Of a stretch of DNA of 64,000 bases, positions 16,345 through 27,900 are shown in pieces (the first letter of the stretch is position 1; each line of letters starts with the position of its first letter). This DNA is from Pseudofrankia sp. DC12 (GTDB taxonomy: Bacteria > Actinomycetota > Actinomycetes > Frankiales > Frankiaceae), in the NCBI RefSeq assembly GCF_000966285.1, contig NZ_KQ031391.1, forward strand, positions 1,446,378 to 1,510,377, read 5' to 3'. The position numbers and the translations under genes are program-made. The notes below the pieces were generated by a model. It searched no databases and was not told the origin of the DNA. It worked only from the letters and a program-made list of their open reading frames with translations.

Positions 16345-16920
16345 GTGAGCCTCGACGCCCTGCCAGCCGTGTTCCGCCTCGACCAGGCCCTCGCGGCGGG
16401 CGTCTCCACGAGGACGCTCGGTCGCCTGCGTGCGACGGGTGAGGTCGACCAGCTCGGCCGAGGTATCTACGTCAAACTCGGAGCCGTCGACCCAGCACTG
16501 GCCCCGCTCGCGGGTGCGGCGGCCCGCCAACCGCGCGCCACGCTCTGCCTGGCCAGCGCGCTCGCGCGCCACGGGCTCAGCGACGACATACCCGCCTCCC
16601 ATGACATCGCACTGCCCCGCAACGTGCGGCCACCCGCAGGCTTCGCGCACGTGACCTGGCACCGCTTCACCCCGGAGACCTTCGACATCGGCCGGGTAGC
16701 GCTTGCGGTTGGCGGGGTCGACGCGGCGGTCTACTCGCCCGAGCGGACGATCGTGGATGTCTTCCGCCTGAGCCATCTCGAAGGCGAGGACGTCGCGATC
16801 GAGGCACTCAAACGCTGGCTGCGTCAGCCCGGCAACCACCCGTCAGCCCTGCTGACTGTCGCCGCGCACTTCCCCGCCACCATCCACCGGCTGCGCCGGA
16901 CCCTGGAGATCCTCGTATGA
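16345..16920 (+). CDS. abiEi: AbiEi-type antitoxin (type IV TA)
   Basis: This 191-residue protein has an N-terminal winged helix (FRLDQALAAGVSTRTLGRLR, then TGEVDQLGRGIYV) and the AbiEi C-terminal domain (ATLCLASALARHGLSDDIP, then VYSPERTIVDVFRL). AbiEi counters the AbiEii nucleotidyltransferase without stable binding and represses the operon. The GTG start at 16345 is set by the GGAG site at 16336-16339 and by the conserved first residues shared with the relic at 5 kb. The downstream toxin gene overlaps by four bases (ATGA). Confidence 0.88.
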   Translation: MSLDALPAVFRLDQALAAGVSTRTLGRLRATGEVDQLGRGIYVKLGAVDPALAPLAGAAARQPRATLCLASALARHGLSDDIPASHDIALPRNVRPPAGFAHVTWHRFTPETFDIGRVALAVGGVDAAVYSPERTIVDVFRLSHLEGEDVAIEALKRWLRQPGNHPSALLTVAAHFPATIHRLRRTLEILV

Positions 16921-17813
16921 CCCCGACCCGCCCCACCCGGGCCACCGCCGACGGCCGCGCCTACCTGGACCTGCAGAACGCCGCCCGCCGCGGCGGCCGC
17001 GACACCGCCGAGTACCTCGCCCTCTACGCACTCGAAGGCTTCCTCGCCCGGCTCGCCGCGTCCCGCTACGCCCAGGACCTCGTCCTCAAAGGCGGAGTCC
17101 TGCTCGCCGCCTACGCCGCCCGCCGACCGACCCGCGACATCGACCTACAAGCCAACCGGCTGTCCAACGAGGTCGATGAGATCGTGACAGTCGCCCGCGA
17201 AATCGCCGCGCAGCCCCGCGACGACGGCCTCGCATACGACCTCGCCACGATCACCGGACGCGACATCCGCGACGAGGACCAGTACGCCGGCGTCCGCGTC
17301 TCGATCACCGCCCACCTCGCGTCCGCGGACATCCCGTTCCACCTGGACGTCAACTTCGGCGACCCGATCTGGCCCAACCCGGTCACCATCGCCTTACCAC
17401 TCCTGCTCGGCGGCCACATGACCGTCCTCGGCTACCCGGCACACATGATCCTCGCCGAGAAGATCGCCACCGCCCTCGAACGCGGCACCGTCAACACCCG
17501 CTGGCGCGACTTCGTCGACATCGCCACCATCACCACCCACACCACGATCATCGGGACCGACCTCGCCCAGGCCCTCCAGATCGTCGCCGACCACCGCCGC
17601 CTCACCCTCACCCCGCTGGCCCCGCTGCTCGCTGGCTTCGGCGCCTACGCCCAGCCGAAATGGCGAGCCTGGCGACGCCGCCAGCGACTCGAAGCCACCA
17701 CCCCAGAACTCTTCGACGACCTTGTCACCACCTGCTGCGCACTCGCCGACCCCATCATCCGCGGCGAAGCCACCCACCACCTCTGGCGCGACGGCGCCTG
17801 GCAACCAGCCTGA
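16917..17813 (+). CDS. abiEii: AbiEii nucleotidyltransferase toxin
   Basis: A 298-residue protein of the usual AbiEii length. The nucleotidyltransferase signature is LVLKGGVLLAAYAARRPTRD with Gly59-Gly60, followed by Asp74 and Asp76 in RDIDL. A later block, HMILAEKIATALERGTVNTR then WRDFVDI, carries the Lys and Arg/Asp positions typical of the family. Such proteins bind GTP and cause growth arrest and phage abortive infection. The gene is intact and coupled to abiEi. Confidence 0.88.
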   Translation: MTPTRPTRATADGRAYLDLQNAARRGGRDTAEYLALYALEGFLARLAASRYAQDLVLKGGVLLAAYAARRPTRDIDLQANRLSNEVDEIVTVAREIAAQPRDDGLAYDLATITGRDIRDEDQYAGVRVSITAHLASADIPFHLDVNFGDPIWPNPVTIALPLLLGGHMTVLGYPAHMILAEKIATALERGTVNTRWRDFVDIATITTHTTIIGTDLAQALQIVADHRRLTLTPLAPLLAGFGAYAQPKWRAWRRRQRLEATTPELFDDLVTTCCALADPIIRGEATHHLWRDGAWQPA

Positions 17814-18589
17814 TGTGAGGCTCGTCGGCCGTTCGCCGGCCTCCGCCGGGTCGGACTGCGCGACGGCGGCCTTGCGCGGTGTGGTCCGGTCGGACGCAGT
17901 ACCGCGGCGCAGGCCCGCCAGTCGCCGGCGCGGCCGGTTCATCACAGCCGGGTCGGCACAGACGGTCCGCCGATCCACCGCATTCGTTCGTTCATAGCAT
18001 CGCGATATGTACGAATGGCTGGGATCGCGTTCGGTTGTCCACAGACTCCCCTCGCCGACGTCCCGTTGCTCGACCGAAACTGTCGAGGCGGCCGTGCGGG
18101 ACCATCGCTCAGCAACGCCGCCCACCCAGCGAGCTCTCTCGCGCCTAAAGATCATGAATGCGCCACGATTTTGATCTTTATAGTCGAAGTCGAGACGAGT
18201 AACAGCGGGCACCCGCCGACCCGATTTGCGGCATCGCACCGCCGGAACGTGGCGGCAGAAAGCGTTTGCCGGGCATGGTGCGTTCCGGGAAGGTGAACGT
18301 ATGACGCTCTGACCGACGGCAACAGGTCCTTTCCAGTCTTCACGGGGCTGATCCCGCGCCGTGACGCTGTCGGTCACCCTCCGCCCCAGAGGAAGTAGAG
18401 CGTTCTTCGTGTCTCAGCTACCCGCAGGCCAGGAAGCTGGTCAGGATTCCGCCAAGGCCAAGGCCACGACGGCGTTGGCGTCGGTTGCCGTGTTCGCGTC
18501 TGACGCGAGTTGGATGGAGCCCGAGGCCCTGGTGCAGTGTCGCCAGGTCGCCGTCCTCGACGGCATGGTCCACGTCGCCGCGATGCCGG
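17814..18589. other. Non-coding stretch after abiE
   Basis: There is no gene that I can support. Plus- and minus-strand frames here have poor codon structure. The AT-richer patch near 18150-18220 is the only compositional change. This is probably decayed mobile-element DNA. Confidence 0.35.
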
Positions 18590-18724
18590 ACCCACATCCT
18601 GGCAAGGGGCGCCCCTATCGGCGCGGACCGGCGCGGGCCGTCCCCGCTGTTCTGGTCCCACGTCGGCCCGTACGGGAGATTTCACCTCGATATGGACAGC
18701 AGGCTCGACATCACCAGGAGGTAG
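18590..18724 (+). pseudogene. C-terminal relic resembling a Tn3-type transposase
   Basis: The frame ends SPLFWSHVGPYGRFHLDMDS, then RLDITRR and stop at 18722-18724. The pattern 'LSPL...H+..yGrf.ld' resembles the C-terminal end of Tn3-family transposases. Upstream of about codon 45 no matching sequence is seen in any frame. This is a weak call that rests on about 25 residues. Confidence 0.3.
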
Positions 18725-19025
18725 GCCTACCTCGCATGGCCTCGGTGCCGCATACTGCCGGTCGCCGTGATGCGGCGACGGGCCCTTCCACAGCTGGTGC
18801 TCTCCTGGTCTGCGTTCAGCGTGAAGTGCGGTGAGTAGTGCCGCCGGCCTTGTCCTCGTCCGGCCAGAAGAGAAGTCGTATTGCTCACCCGTCCCCTCTA
18901 GCCATGGAACTCCGATCCCCAGCAAGGAAGACCCGCACCGCGCTAGAGCAGCACAGTGTCTACACGCAGGAAATCACTGGCAGGGATGCCGAACGACTGA
19001 GCGGCCAGGATCCAGCGAATCGTCC

Positions 19026-19175
19026 TCACTCCCCGCTCGTGCGCAGTTCCCAGGGCCGATCGCCGACCCGCAGCGTGTCGTAGCCAAGGTCGTAGATACC
19101 GCGGCAGAACGCGCTCAGGCCAGCGGCGCTGCTGACGGCGGGCCCGACTATGGGAAGTGTGAAACCAAGCTTCAT
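19026..19175 (-). pseudogene. 5' fragment of an LLM-class F420-dependent oxidoreductase
   Basis: The frame from the ATG at 19175 reads MKLGFTLPIVGPAVSSAAGL, then FCRGIYDLGYDTLRVGDRPW, and stops 49 codons in. That is the start of a luciferase-like F420-dependent oxidoreductase (beta strand 1, helix 1, strand 2 with 'lWvgDr'). The rest of the ~300-residue barrel is missing. It lies 34 bases downstream of the reductase tail at 19210, so the two probably formed one operon before the region was damaged. Confidence 0.65.
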
Positions 19176-19209
19176 TGGCGCGTCTTTCGGTGATCCGTCA
19201 ACCGTTTGC

Positions 19210-19273
19210 TCAGACGGGAAGTTCGGTGATGCTGAGGGCGAAGTCCAAGTTCCCCACCCCGTGGTTGGCGAGG
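19210..19273 (-). pseudogene. 3' end of the reductase gene cut by the composite transposon
   Basis: Reading leftward from the IS boundary, this gives LANHGVGNLDFALSITELPV and a TGA at 19210-19212. It is the missing C-terminus of the reductase whose first 190 codons lie at 33042-33612. Compare [16 protein letters not shown] in the intact paralogue at 35592. Joined through one copy of the 11-base duplication, the gene is 624 bases, the same length as the paralogue. Confidence 0.9.
19263..19273. repeat. Target-site duplication, left copy (11 bp)
   Basis: GGTTGGCGAGG directly abuts the outer end of IS copy 1 and is repeated exactly at 33042-33052 outside IS copy 2. No such duplication joins the inner ends, which marks the whole 13.8 kb as one transposed unit. 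Confidence 0.9.
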
Positions 19274-21372
19274 CAATGCCAGTGAGCGGAGCTTGATCGC
19301 GTTTGCGGAGTGGTCTGGCTGGGTCTTGACCGGCGGTCACGGTGGGTGACGGTCGAGGGGTGGGGTGGCCGCGGGTGGCCGGGTGGTGTGACACGCCCGG
19401 CTGAACGGGGAACGTCCGGGTTGCGGCGATGTGGGTGGATCTCCGGGTAGAGATCGGGTGTCGAATCCATTTTCCCTGGCCCGGAGTCCGCTGTGTCTTT
19501 CTACTCTGTCGTGGCGTCGGTCGTGCTGCCTGGGGTGGCTGGCGGGCTTGCCGGTGCGGGGCTGGTCGCGTTGCGTGCCGGGGACGTGGCGGTGGGGCGG
19601 GCGCGGACGGCGGGGCGGCGCGGGGGTGGGCAGGCGCCGGTGGCGGAGCGGCGGTCGTTGCTGACGCTGGCGGACGGGGCGCGGCCGGTCGGGCAGGGCG
19701 ATGACATCGTCATCTACCGGCCTGTGCTGCGCGGTGTCGCGAGGACGTATGACGACGGCCAGATCCGGGTGGTCGGCCGGGCGGCGGACTTCGTGCGTCT
19801 CGGGCTGCTGGAGGCCGAGATCGACCGGCTGCTCGGTCCTGACGCGATCAACAGGCTGGTCGGTGAGCTCGCCGCGGGGAACGACGCCCCGGCGGCCGGC
19901 CCGGCCCTGGCCGCCGACGAGGTGGCCGGTGGGCAGGAGGGGGATACGGCGCGGGTGTTGACCCGGCCGGTGCTCGCGCGGGCGCTGATTCTGGGGATGG
20001 TCATGGCGGACACGTCGTGGGATGACGTGCTGGCGGCCCTGTTCGGTGAGCTGGCGGAGGTGCCGTTCACCGCGTGTGGTGCGGTCCCGGCGGGGTCGGG
20101 GTTCTCGAGGGCGCGGCGCGCCCTGCCCGGCGCGGTGCTCGACGAGCTGTGTGCCCGGCTGCTCGCCGCGGTGCGTGGCGAGTTGTCCGGCACCGACGGC
20201 GCGCAGGCGCTGACGGCGGGGAGCTTCCGCCTCGCCGGGTTCGACGGGACACTGGTCCGGCTGCCCGACACCGCGGACAACCGGGCGTTGTTCGGGGCGG
20301 GCACCGACCCGGCGCCGTACCCGCATGTGCGGCTCCTGCTCGACAACGATGCCGGGACGAAGGCGCCGCTCGCCTACGCCTACGGCCCGTCGAGCGGGGC
20401 GAAGGACGTCGGCGAGCAGGCCCTGCTCGAGCAGGTCGCCGAGGCGCCCGGGCTGCGCCGGCCTGACCTGCTGCATATCGGTGATCGCAACTTTCCCGGC
20501 GCCGACCGGCTGGAGCGCCTCGCCGCGGACGGGATGAAGCTGCTCGTGCGGCTGCCCGGCGGGATCACCGTGCGCCGGGTCGGGGACTGGCTGCCCGACG
20601 GGTCGTTCCTCGCTGACCTCGGTGCCGAGAAGGTCCTGGCCGGCTGGCGGGTCGTGGAGTACGACGTGTTCGCGGGCGGGGTCCACACCGGTGAGACGTT
20701 CGCGGTGGCCACCAACGTCACCGACCCCGCCGCGCTGTCCGCCGCGCAGGCCGCCGACGCCTACCACGCCCGCTGGGGCGCCACGGAGACCCCGCTGCGC
20801 GAGCAGAAAGCGGCCCTCCACCGCTCCGGGCCGGGCAGCGGCCCGATGCTGCGCGCGACCGACCCGTTCGAGGCCGCCCAGGAGATCCCCGCCTGGATCC
20901 TCGCCACCAGCCTCATCCGGGCCCTACAGCGCACCGTCGCCGCCCAGGCCACCCCCGCGGCCCGTGGCGCCCACGCCGGCCAGCCCGTCCTCGTGCGCGC
21001 GCTGTCCTACAAGGCGGCCCGGCACGCGGCCCTCCGCCACCTCGGCTGCGCGACCGCGGGCCTCCCCGACGAGATCATCCAGACCCGGCAGCGGCAGGCC
21101 CTCCACACCCTCGGTCGCCGCCGCCACACCCTCGGCCGCGGCCGCACCCGCGACCGCGCCGCCAAGAGCGCCTCCGACTTCCCGACCGCCCGCCCCGGCA
21201 TCACCACCCGCAAGGTCACCTACACGGTCCGGATCTGCGGGCCGATCCGCAACCAGACGCCCGCCACGCTCTCACTGATCACCAACGGTGATCACATCAC
21301 CGACAGCGACCACATGCCGGAACAAGCCAAGGCCGCCTGACAGACGCGATCAAGCACCAGTCACTGGCATTG
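19274..21372 (+). mobile_element. IS4-type element, copy 1 (2099 bp)
   Basis: Inverted ends: from the left CAATGCCAGTGAGCGGAGCT, and from the right on the other strand CAATGCCAGTGACTGGTGCT, with the match continuing through TGATCGCGT. The element carries one transposase gene behind a 219-base leader. Copy 3 at 50814 is nearly identical; copy 2 has one extra base. Confidence 0.9.
19493..21340 (+). CDS. IS4-type DDE transposase, 615 aa (copy 1)
   Basis: Catalytic residues in order: first Asp in LAGFDGTLVRLPDT (about residue 245), second Asp in LLHIGDRNFPGADRL (about 330), and the Glu region YHARWGATETPLREQK (about 428). The last fits the IS4 Y-R-E-K signature with one extra residue between R and E. 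The N-terminus has the insertion-element-4 domain (VLARALILGMVMADTSWDDV). At 615 residues it is longer than most IS4 transposases because of a long N-terminal extension and a basic C-terminal tail (RRRHTLGRGRTRDRAAKSA). The start is the GTG at 19493. This copy appears intact. Confidence 0.88.
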   Translation: MSFYSVVASVVLPGVAGGLAGAGLVALRAGDVAVGRARTAGRRGGGQAPVAERRSLLTLADGARPVGQGDDIVIYRPVLRGVARTYDDGQIRVVGRAADFVRLGLLEAEIDRLLGPDAINRLVGELAAGNDAPAAGPALAADEVAGGQEGDTARVLTRPVLARALILGMVMADTSWDDVLAALFGELAEVPFTACGAVPAGSGFSRARRALPGAVLDELCARLLAAVRGELSGTDGAQALTAGSFRLAGFDGTLVRLPDTADNRALFGAGTDPAPYPHVRLLLDNDAGTKAPLAYAYGPSSGAKDVGEQALLEQVAEAPGLRRPDLLHIGDRNFPGADRLERLAADGMKLLVRLPGGITVRRVGDWLPDGSFLADLGAEKVLAGWRVVEYDVFAGGVHTGETFAVATNVTDPAALSAAQAADAYHARWGATETPLREQKAALHRSGPGSGPMLRATDPFEAAQEIPAWILATSLIRALQRTVAAQATPAARGAHAGQPVLVRALSYKAARHAALRHLGCATAGLPDEIIQTRQRQALHTLGRRRHTLGRGRTRDRAAKSASDFPTARPGITTRKVTYTVRICGPIRNQTPATLSLITNGDHITDSDHMPEQAKAA

Positions 21373-21969
21373 CCGCGACGGCCCGGACGGCGGCTGATTC
21401 GGAGGTATGACTGGCGCGTATACGGAGGACGCGCGCGACGGCAGCGGCCCGAAATGACGGCGGGTGGCGGATCGAGGGACTCATTGTTGGGTCTCCAAGA
21501 GAGTAGCTGTCGCGCTCTCACTTTCGTTGCTGGTACCGCCCCCCCGCTTGACCCCGTTTCTGCTGGGTCGCCTGCCGGCGGCTTCCTACCGCTGGCGATG
21601 TCGGTGGTTAGGAAATTTGTTCGCGGGCGACAGCAGTACCACACCTTCTCTGCTCCGCGCTAGATGCTTCGTCACGGATGACGTCTATCTACTCGGTAGT
21701 AGATAACTCGGGCGCGTGCCGCCGGGGGGCTATGTGACGGCCACGTTAACAGAAATTGTGTGACGTGGATCATATTATGTACGGATAGTGACCGCAGGAA
21801 GGCCTCACGTCGCGACAGAGTGCCGGTTCTAATGGCGCACGGGCCGTCGGAGACCTGCGTGTTTGGTCCGGGGTTGGTGGTGGTTGGGTTGCTGGCCATC
21901 GTTCGGCTTCTACTTTCCGTGGCGAGCTAGTTGATCATTTGGTGGGGCTCGTCCTTGCGCTGACTCCTA
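21373..21969. other. Leader region of the Rhs gene
   Basis: This 597-base stretch between IS copy 1 and the Rhs gene is poorer in GC than its surroundings around 21700-21800 and has no convincing gene. It probably holds the Rhs promoter. I could not identify a canonical -35/-10 pair. Confidence 0.4.
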
Positions 21970-24900
21970 TTGGTCCTTCATTTTCGGTGGTCCCATCGCG
22001 GTCACCGGAGTTCGCGTCTGGTTTCCGTGCTGGCTTTGTCCTGTGCCCTTCTTGCTGGTTTCGGGATCGGAGTCGGTGTGTTGGCGACCCTGTTGGTGCG
22101 TCGGGTGTGGTCCGTGCGCGTTCTGGTGGTGCTGCTGGCGACCGCTCTGGTGTCGACGGCGGTCGCGTCCGTACCGGCGCTGCGGTCCCCGGCGCGGGCG
22201 GTCACGCCGCCGGCCGCCGACCAGGGGCCGGCGGAGCGGCCGGACCTGGTCTCGGCGCAGCTGACGGCGCGAGCGCAGAAACGCCGCATCGAGGTGACCG
22301 GCCTGCGGACCGAGTCGACGACGGCGTACGTGAACCCCGACGGGACGATGACCGTCGACTCCTACTCGGGCATCCGGCGCGTGCGAGCTGGGGACGGCTG
22401 GGCGGACGTCGACACGACCCTGGTGGTCGCCGACGGCAAGGTGACGCCGAAGGTGACCAAGGCGGGCATCGTCCTGTCGGCGGGCAGCCAGTCCGCCGGT
22501 GACGTCGCGACGCTCATCGACGGAGACCGGACCGTCGCCTTCGGCTGGGCGTCGGCGTTGCCGGCGCCGGTGCTGAAGGACAACACCGCCACGTACAAGG
22601 GCGTCGCCGCGGACACTGACCTGGTCGTGACGGTGACCGCGACCGGTTACGACCTGCAGATCGTCGCCTACACGCCCGCCGCCGCCCAGGCCGCGTTGCG
22701 GGTGCCGATGCGGCTGCACGGGGTCACGGCGTCACGGACCCCGGGTGGGGAGACGCAGCTGTCCGCGGGCGGGAAGGTGACGGCCCGGTCGCCGGCGCCG
22801 CTGATGTGGGACGCGCACGTCGACCCGACGAGCAGGCAGCCGACGGCGACGAGGACGGTGGACGCGACCCTGGACACCGCCAAGGCGGACGCGCCGACGC
22901 TGACGCTGAAGCCCGACAAGACGTGGCTGACGGACAAGGCGCGGCAGTACCCGGTGACGATCGACCCAGCGGCGACGCTCGCGGACAACCTCGACACCGA
23001 CGTGAACAGCGCCAACCCGACGACGAACTACGACACGTATTCGCAGCTGCGCCTGGGCAACCTCAACGGCAACTCGGTGAACCGCTCGTTCCTGCGTTTC
23101 GACGACTCGGCGATCAAGGGCAAGCACGTCACGTCGGCGGTGCTGAACCTGTGGCAGGGCGGCTCGCAGACGTGCACGGTCGAGCCGATGGTCGTCGAGG
23201 GCTCCGGCCTGATGGGCCCCGGCACGACCTGGAACAGCCAGCCGACCGCCGACGGCGTCGTCTGGGGCTCGGGGACGTTCAACAACGGCGGCTCGTGCAC
23301 CGGCTCGGGCGGGACGAACATCGACATCACCGGGCTGGTTTCGGCGTGGTCGAGCAACGGCTTCGCCTCGCCGGAGGCGCTGACGATGCGGGCGTCGAAC
23401 GAGTCGGACACCAACCAGTTCAAGTGGTTCTACTCGGGCGACACGATTCTCGCGCCGCACATCTCCGTCACCTACAACTCCTACCCGGCGACGGTCTCGG
23501 GCCGGTCGACGGCGCCCTGTCTGGCGCCGTGCGCCGTCAGCCCGTCCCCGGTGCTGACGAACACGACGACGCCCACGCTCTACGGCGGGTCGTACGACCC
23601 CGACGGCACGGCGGTCCGGGTCGACTTCGAGGTCTGGAACGCGAACGCCACCACCGACATCGCGAACGGATCCGTCTCCAACATCGCGGCGAACAGCACC
23701 GGCGCGTGGACCGTGCCATCGGGCCTGCTCGCGAACGGCGGGTCGTATGAGTGGCGGGCCCGCGGGTTCGACGGGACGGACTACTCGAAGGCCTGGTCGA
23801 CGTGGATCCCGTTCGCCGTCGACACGACCGCCCCGGCCGCGCCGTCGGCCGTCAGCTCGACGGTCTGGCCGTCCGGCGGCTGGGGCTCGGCGACGTCCGG
23901 CACCTTCACCTGGACCTCACCCGGCGGCGACACCAAGTCGTTCCTGTATGGCCTGGACCAGCCGTCGCCGTCCACCGAGACGACCTCGACCACCACGGCC
24001 ACCCTCGGGCCGACACCCGGTCTGCACAAGTTCTACGTGCGTACCAAGGACACGTCGGGCAACCTGTCGTCGGTCGTCTCGTACAGCTTCGGCGTGGGCA
24101 CCGGCGCGCTAGCGCAGCCGGACGAAGGCGCGCGGATCCAGCGGTACACCACGCTCGAGGGCCAGGCACCGTCGAGCCAGGTGTCGGTGCGCTACCAGTA
24201 CCACTGGGGCTCCAACACGTCGACCACCTGGGTGGACATCCCGACCTCCGACGTCGTCATCGCGGGGACCTCGACGCACCCCACGGCCTGGCCGGTGGCC
24301 CGCAACGGCTCGGCCCTGTTCGACAAGCTGACGTGGGACCTCGGCACCACGATGGCGAACTACTCGGTCCCGGACGGCGCGGACCAGATCCGCGCCTGCT
24401 TCACGGACTCGTCCTCGACGGTGTCGTGCACCCCGGCCCGCACGGTGCAGTACTCCCGCCGCGCGTTCGCCGACGCGGACGCGACCGCACCGGTCGGCCC
24501 CGGGACGGTGGCGCTGCTGACCGGTGACTTCGCGGTCTCCGCCACCGACGTGTCCATGCCCACCTACACCGGCAGCCTGACCGTCGGCCGTACGGACACG
24601 ACACTGTCGAGTGCCGGTGGACTGGTTGTCGACCCGTCGTCGCCGGCGGCGGTCGGCTGGGCCGGCAACGGCTGCACCGCGGCCGGCAACGCGGTGACGG
24701 CGTCGTTCACCGCGCCGGCGAACGCGCTGCTGCTCGCGTTCGGTGACACCGCGTCCAACGCCTCGGGCGCGAGCAACGGGCCGTCGCTCTCGGACTCCGG
24801 TGGCCTGACCTGGACCCAGATCGGCAGCTCCGGCGCGAGCGCGACCAAGGACGAGGCCGTCGCCTGGTGGGCGAAGACGACCGGGTCCTCGGCGCGCACG

Positions 24901-27900
24901 GTGACGCTGCACGCGTCGAACAACGTGTGCACGAAGTTCCTCAAGGTCATCGTGCTGACCGGCGCCAACCTGATCAACCCGATCGCCGCGACGAACATCG
25001 GTCCCGCGACGACGGCGGAGGGCGTGCTCAACCAGTCCGTCACGTCGACGACGGCCGGGTCGATGGCGTTCGCGGCCGTGGCCGACTGGAACGCCGCGGG
25101 CACCCCGACACCTGGCACCGGCGTCACGCTGGCCGGTAGCTACTCCCAGTTCGACGCGACCGGGGCGGCCCTGTACCGGACCGCGCCGTCGACGACGTTC
25201 GGCCAGACGATGACGATCTCCACCACGGCGCCGACGACGGCGACGAACTCGTGGGTCATGTTCGAGGTCCGGCCCGCCGTCGCCGCGACGACACCCGCCG
25301 CGACCGGGGTGTTCGGCCCCGGCTGGACGGCGTCCATGCCGGGCCCGGACGCCGGCCGCGCCGACGAGTCCCTGGCCGACTTCACCGACTCCCAGGGCTA
25401 CGTGACCCTGACCGACGAGACCGGGGTCCAGGACGTCTACCTCCGGTCCGGCACCGGCGCCTACCCGTACGCCTACACCGGTGTCGGTGACTCCGGGTCG
25501 GACGGGTCGAAGCTGGTCAAGAACTCGGCGACCCAGTTCACCGCGACCGACGACGACGGCACCCAGACGGTCTACCAGGCGGTGACCGTCAACGGCGCCA
25601 CGACCTGGCCGGTCGCCAGCGTGGTCGAGCCCGGTTCGGGTACCACCTCGTCCTTCACCACGGACTCCGCCGGCCGGACCACGCGTATCCTCGCGCCGGT
25701 CCCGGCCGGCATCACGTGCATCACTCTGGTCGCCGGGTGCCGCGCACTGACGCTGACCTACGCGTCCTCGACGACCGCGACCGGCACCACCCAGGCGACC
25801 TGGGGCGACTACGTCGGCCGGCTGACCGCGATAGCGATGTCGCTCAACGGCAACCCGGCGGTCACGGTCGCCCAGTACGCCTACGACTCGAACGGCCTGC
25901 TGCGTTCCGCCAAGGATCCCCGGACCGGGCTCGCGACCACCTACGGCTACGACAGCCTGAACCGCCTGACGACGGTCACACCGCCCGGCCAGGCGACCTG
26001 GACCATGGCCTACGACGGCAGCGGTCGGCTGCTGACGGCGTCCCGGCCGACCCCGGTCGGCGCGACCGCGACCCAGACGGTCGCTTACGACATCCCCGTC
26101 ACCGGCACCGGCGCGCCCATCGACCTGTCCTCCGGCCAGGCCGCGAACTGGGCCCAGACCGACCTGCCGATCTACGGCGCGGGCGTCTTCGCGGCCGACC
26201 ACGTGCCCGCCTCGCCGCCCACCGCCACGGACTGGCCCTACGCGTCCCTGACCTACCTGGACACGGACGGCCGAGCGGTCAACGCGGCGAGCTACGGCAA
26301 CAACGCCTGGCAGATCAGCACGACGGAACACGACGCCAACGGCAACGTCGTCCGCTCTCTGTCCGCGGAGAACCGCGACCAGGCGCTGAGCCCCACCGCC
26401 GACACGGACCCGTCGGTAGCCGCGCTCACGACCTCGGCCGCCCGCTCGCAGTTGGTGGACGACCAGACGGTCTACTCGTCGGACGGCGTGCTCGTCACCG
26501 ACACCTACGGCCCGACGCACCCGATCATCGACAACAGCGGCGGCCGGTACTCCGCCCGCGAGCATGTCCACACCGACTACGACCAGGGCGCCCCGTCCGC
26601 ACCCGACCCCTACCGCCTGCCTACCACGGTCACGACGACAGCCCGGACGCTCACCGGAACGGACGTCGACCCCCGCAAGACCGTGAACGGCTATGAGGCC
26701 AAGACCGGGGCCGACCCGTCGACCTCCGGCTGGACCCTGCGCAAGCCCACCACCGTGACGACCTGGATGGGCGGCGGCACCACCCCCGACATCGTCAAGA
26801 CGACCTACTACAACGCCGCCGGCAACGTCGTCGAGAGCCGCCAGCCCAAGGCGAACAACACCGGCACCGACGCCTACACCACCCTCACCACGTACTACAC
26901 GGCGACTGGGACGGGTAGCTGCGTCAACGCCTCGTGGACCGGCCTGGCCTGCACCTCCGGTCCGGCCGCCCAGCCCAGCACCGGCAACCCGCTGCCCGTG
27001 ACCACCAACACTTACAACGATCTCGCCGAGCCGCTGACGTCGACCGACAGCGTCACCGTCTCGGGCACGACGACGACTCGGACGACGACCGACACCTACG
27101 ACAGCGCGGGCCGAAAGACCTCCGAGGCGATCGCCGCGAGCCCCGCGGCCAACGGCGGTACTGCCCTTCCGACCGCCACTTACGGCTTCGATCCCGCGAC
27201 CGGTCTGGCAACGACCACAACCGCCAGCGGAATCACGCTGACCACGGGCTATGACTCCTGGGGTCGGGTCACGTCGCAAACGGATGCCGATGGCAACTCG
27301 GCCTCGAGTAGCTATGACATCGACGGTCGGGTGGCGACCTCGTCCGACGGGAAGGGTACCTACACTTACACGTATGACGGAGTCGCGGGAGAACACCGCG
27401 GCCTGGTCACCTCCCTCAACGTCGGCGCCGGCTCCGCCCCGTCCACCTTCTCCGCCACCTACAACGGCGACGGAAGCATGACGACGGAGACCTATCCAAG
27501 CGGTCTGGTCGCGAAGACCCGGTACGACAACTCCGGCGATGCCAACGCGCTGACCTACACCATGGGCACCACTCCTTGGATGACGTTCGCGCAGGCCAAC
27601 TCGATCTACGGCCAGGTTCGGCTCGACAGCACGCCACAGGGTGGCAGAACTCTTGGCTATGACCCCTCCGGCCGGCTGGCGTCGGTCGCGGATACCGCCA
27701 GCTTCGGCAGCGGGACGGCCCTGTGCAGCACTCGTGTCTATGCCTACGACGCCGAGTCCAACCGCGCCTCGCTGACGAGCTACCCCGACGCAGGGGGCAG
27801 TGACACCGGCACCTGCTCGACCAGCACGTCACCCACCGGTTTCGGTTTCGGCTACGACCAGGCCGACCGCCTCACCAACAGCGGCTACACCTACGACCTG

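Noticed and set aside
18361-18834. 157-aa plus-strand gene
   Set aside because: Composition is irregular and no family fits; only a short tail in another frame (18590-18724) looks like real protein.
19337-20821. 494-codon minus-strand frame inside the IS, repeated in copy 3
   Set aside because: Present in the repeats only because the IS is repeated; no domain and no ribosome binding site; antisense to the transposase.
24109-27396. 1095-codon open frame on the minus strand opposite the Rhs gene
   Set aside because: Gly/Arg/Val-rich shadow of the high-GC Rhs codons; no start site, no domain, and the Rhs frame is clearly the real one.
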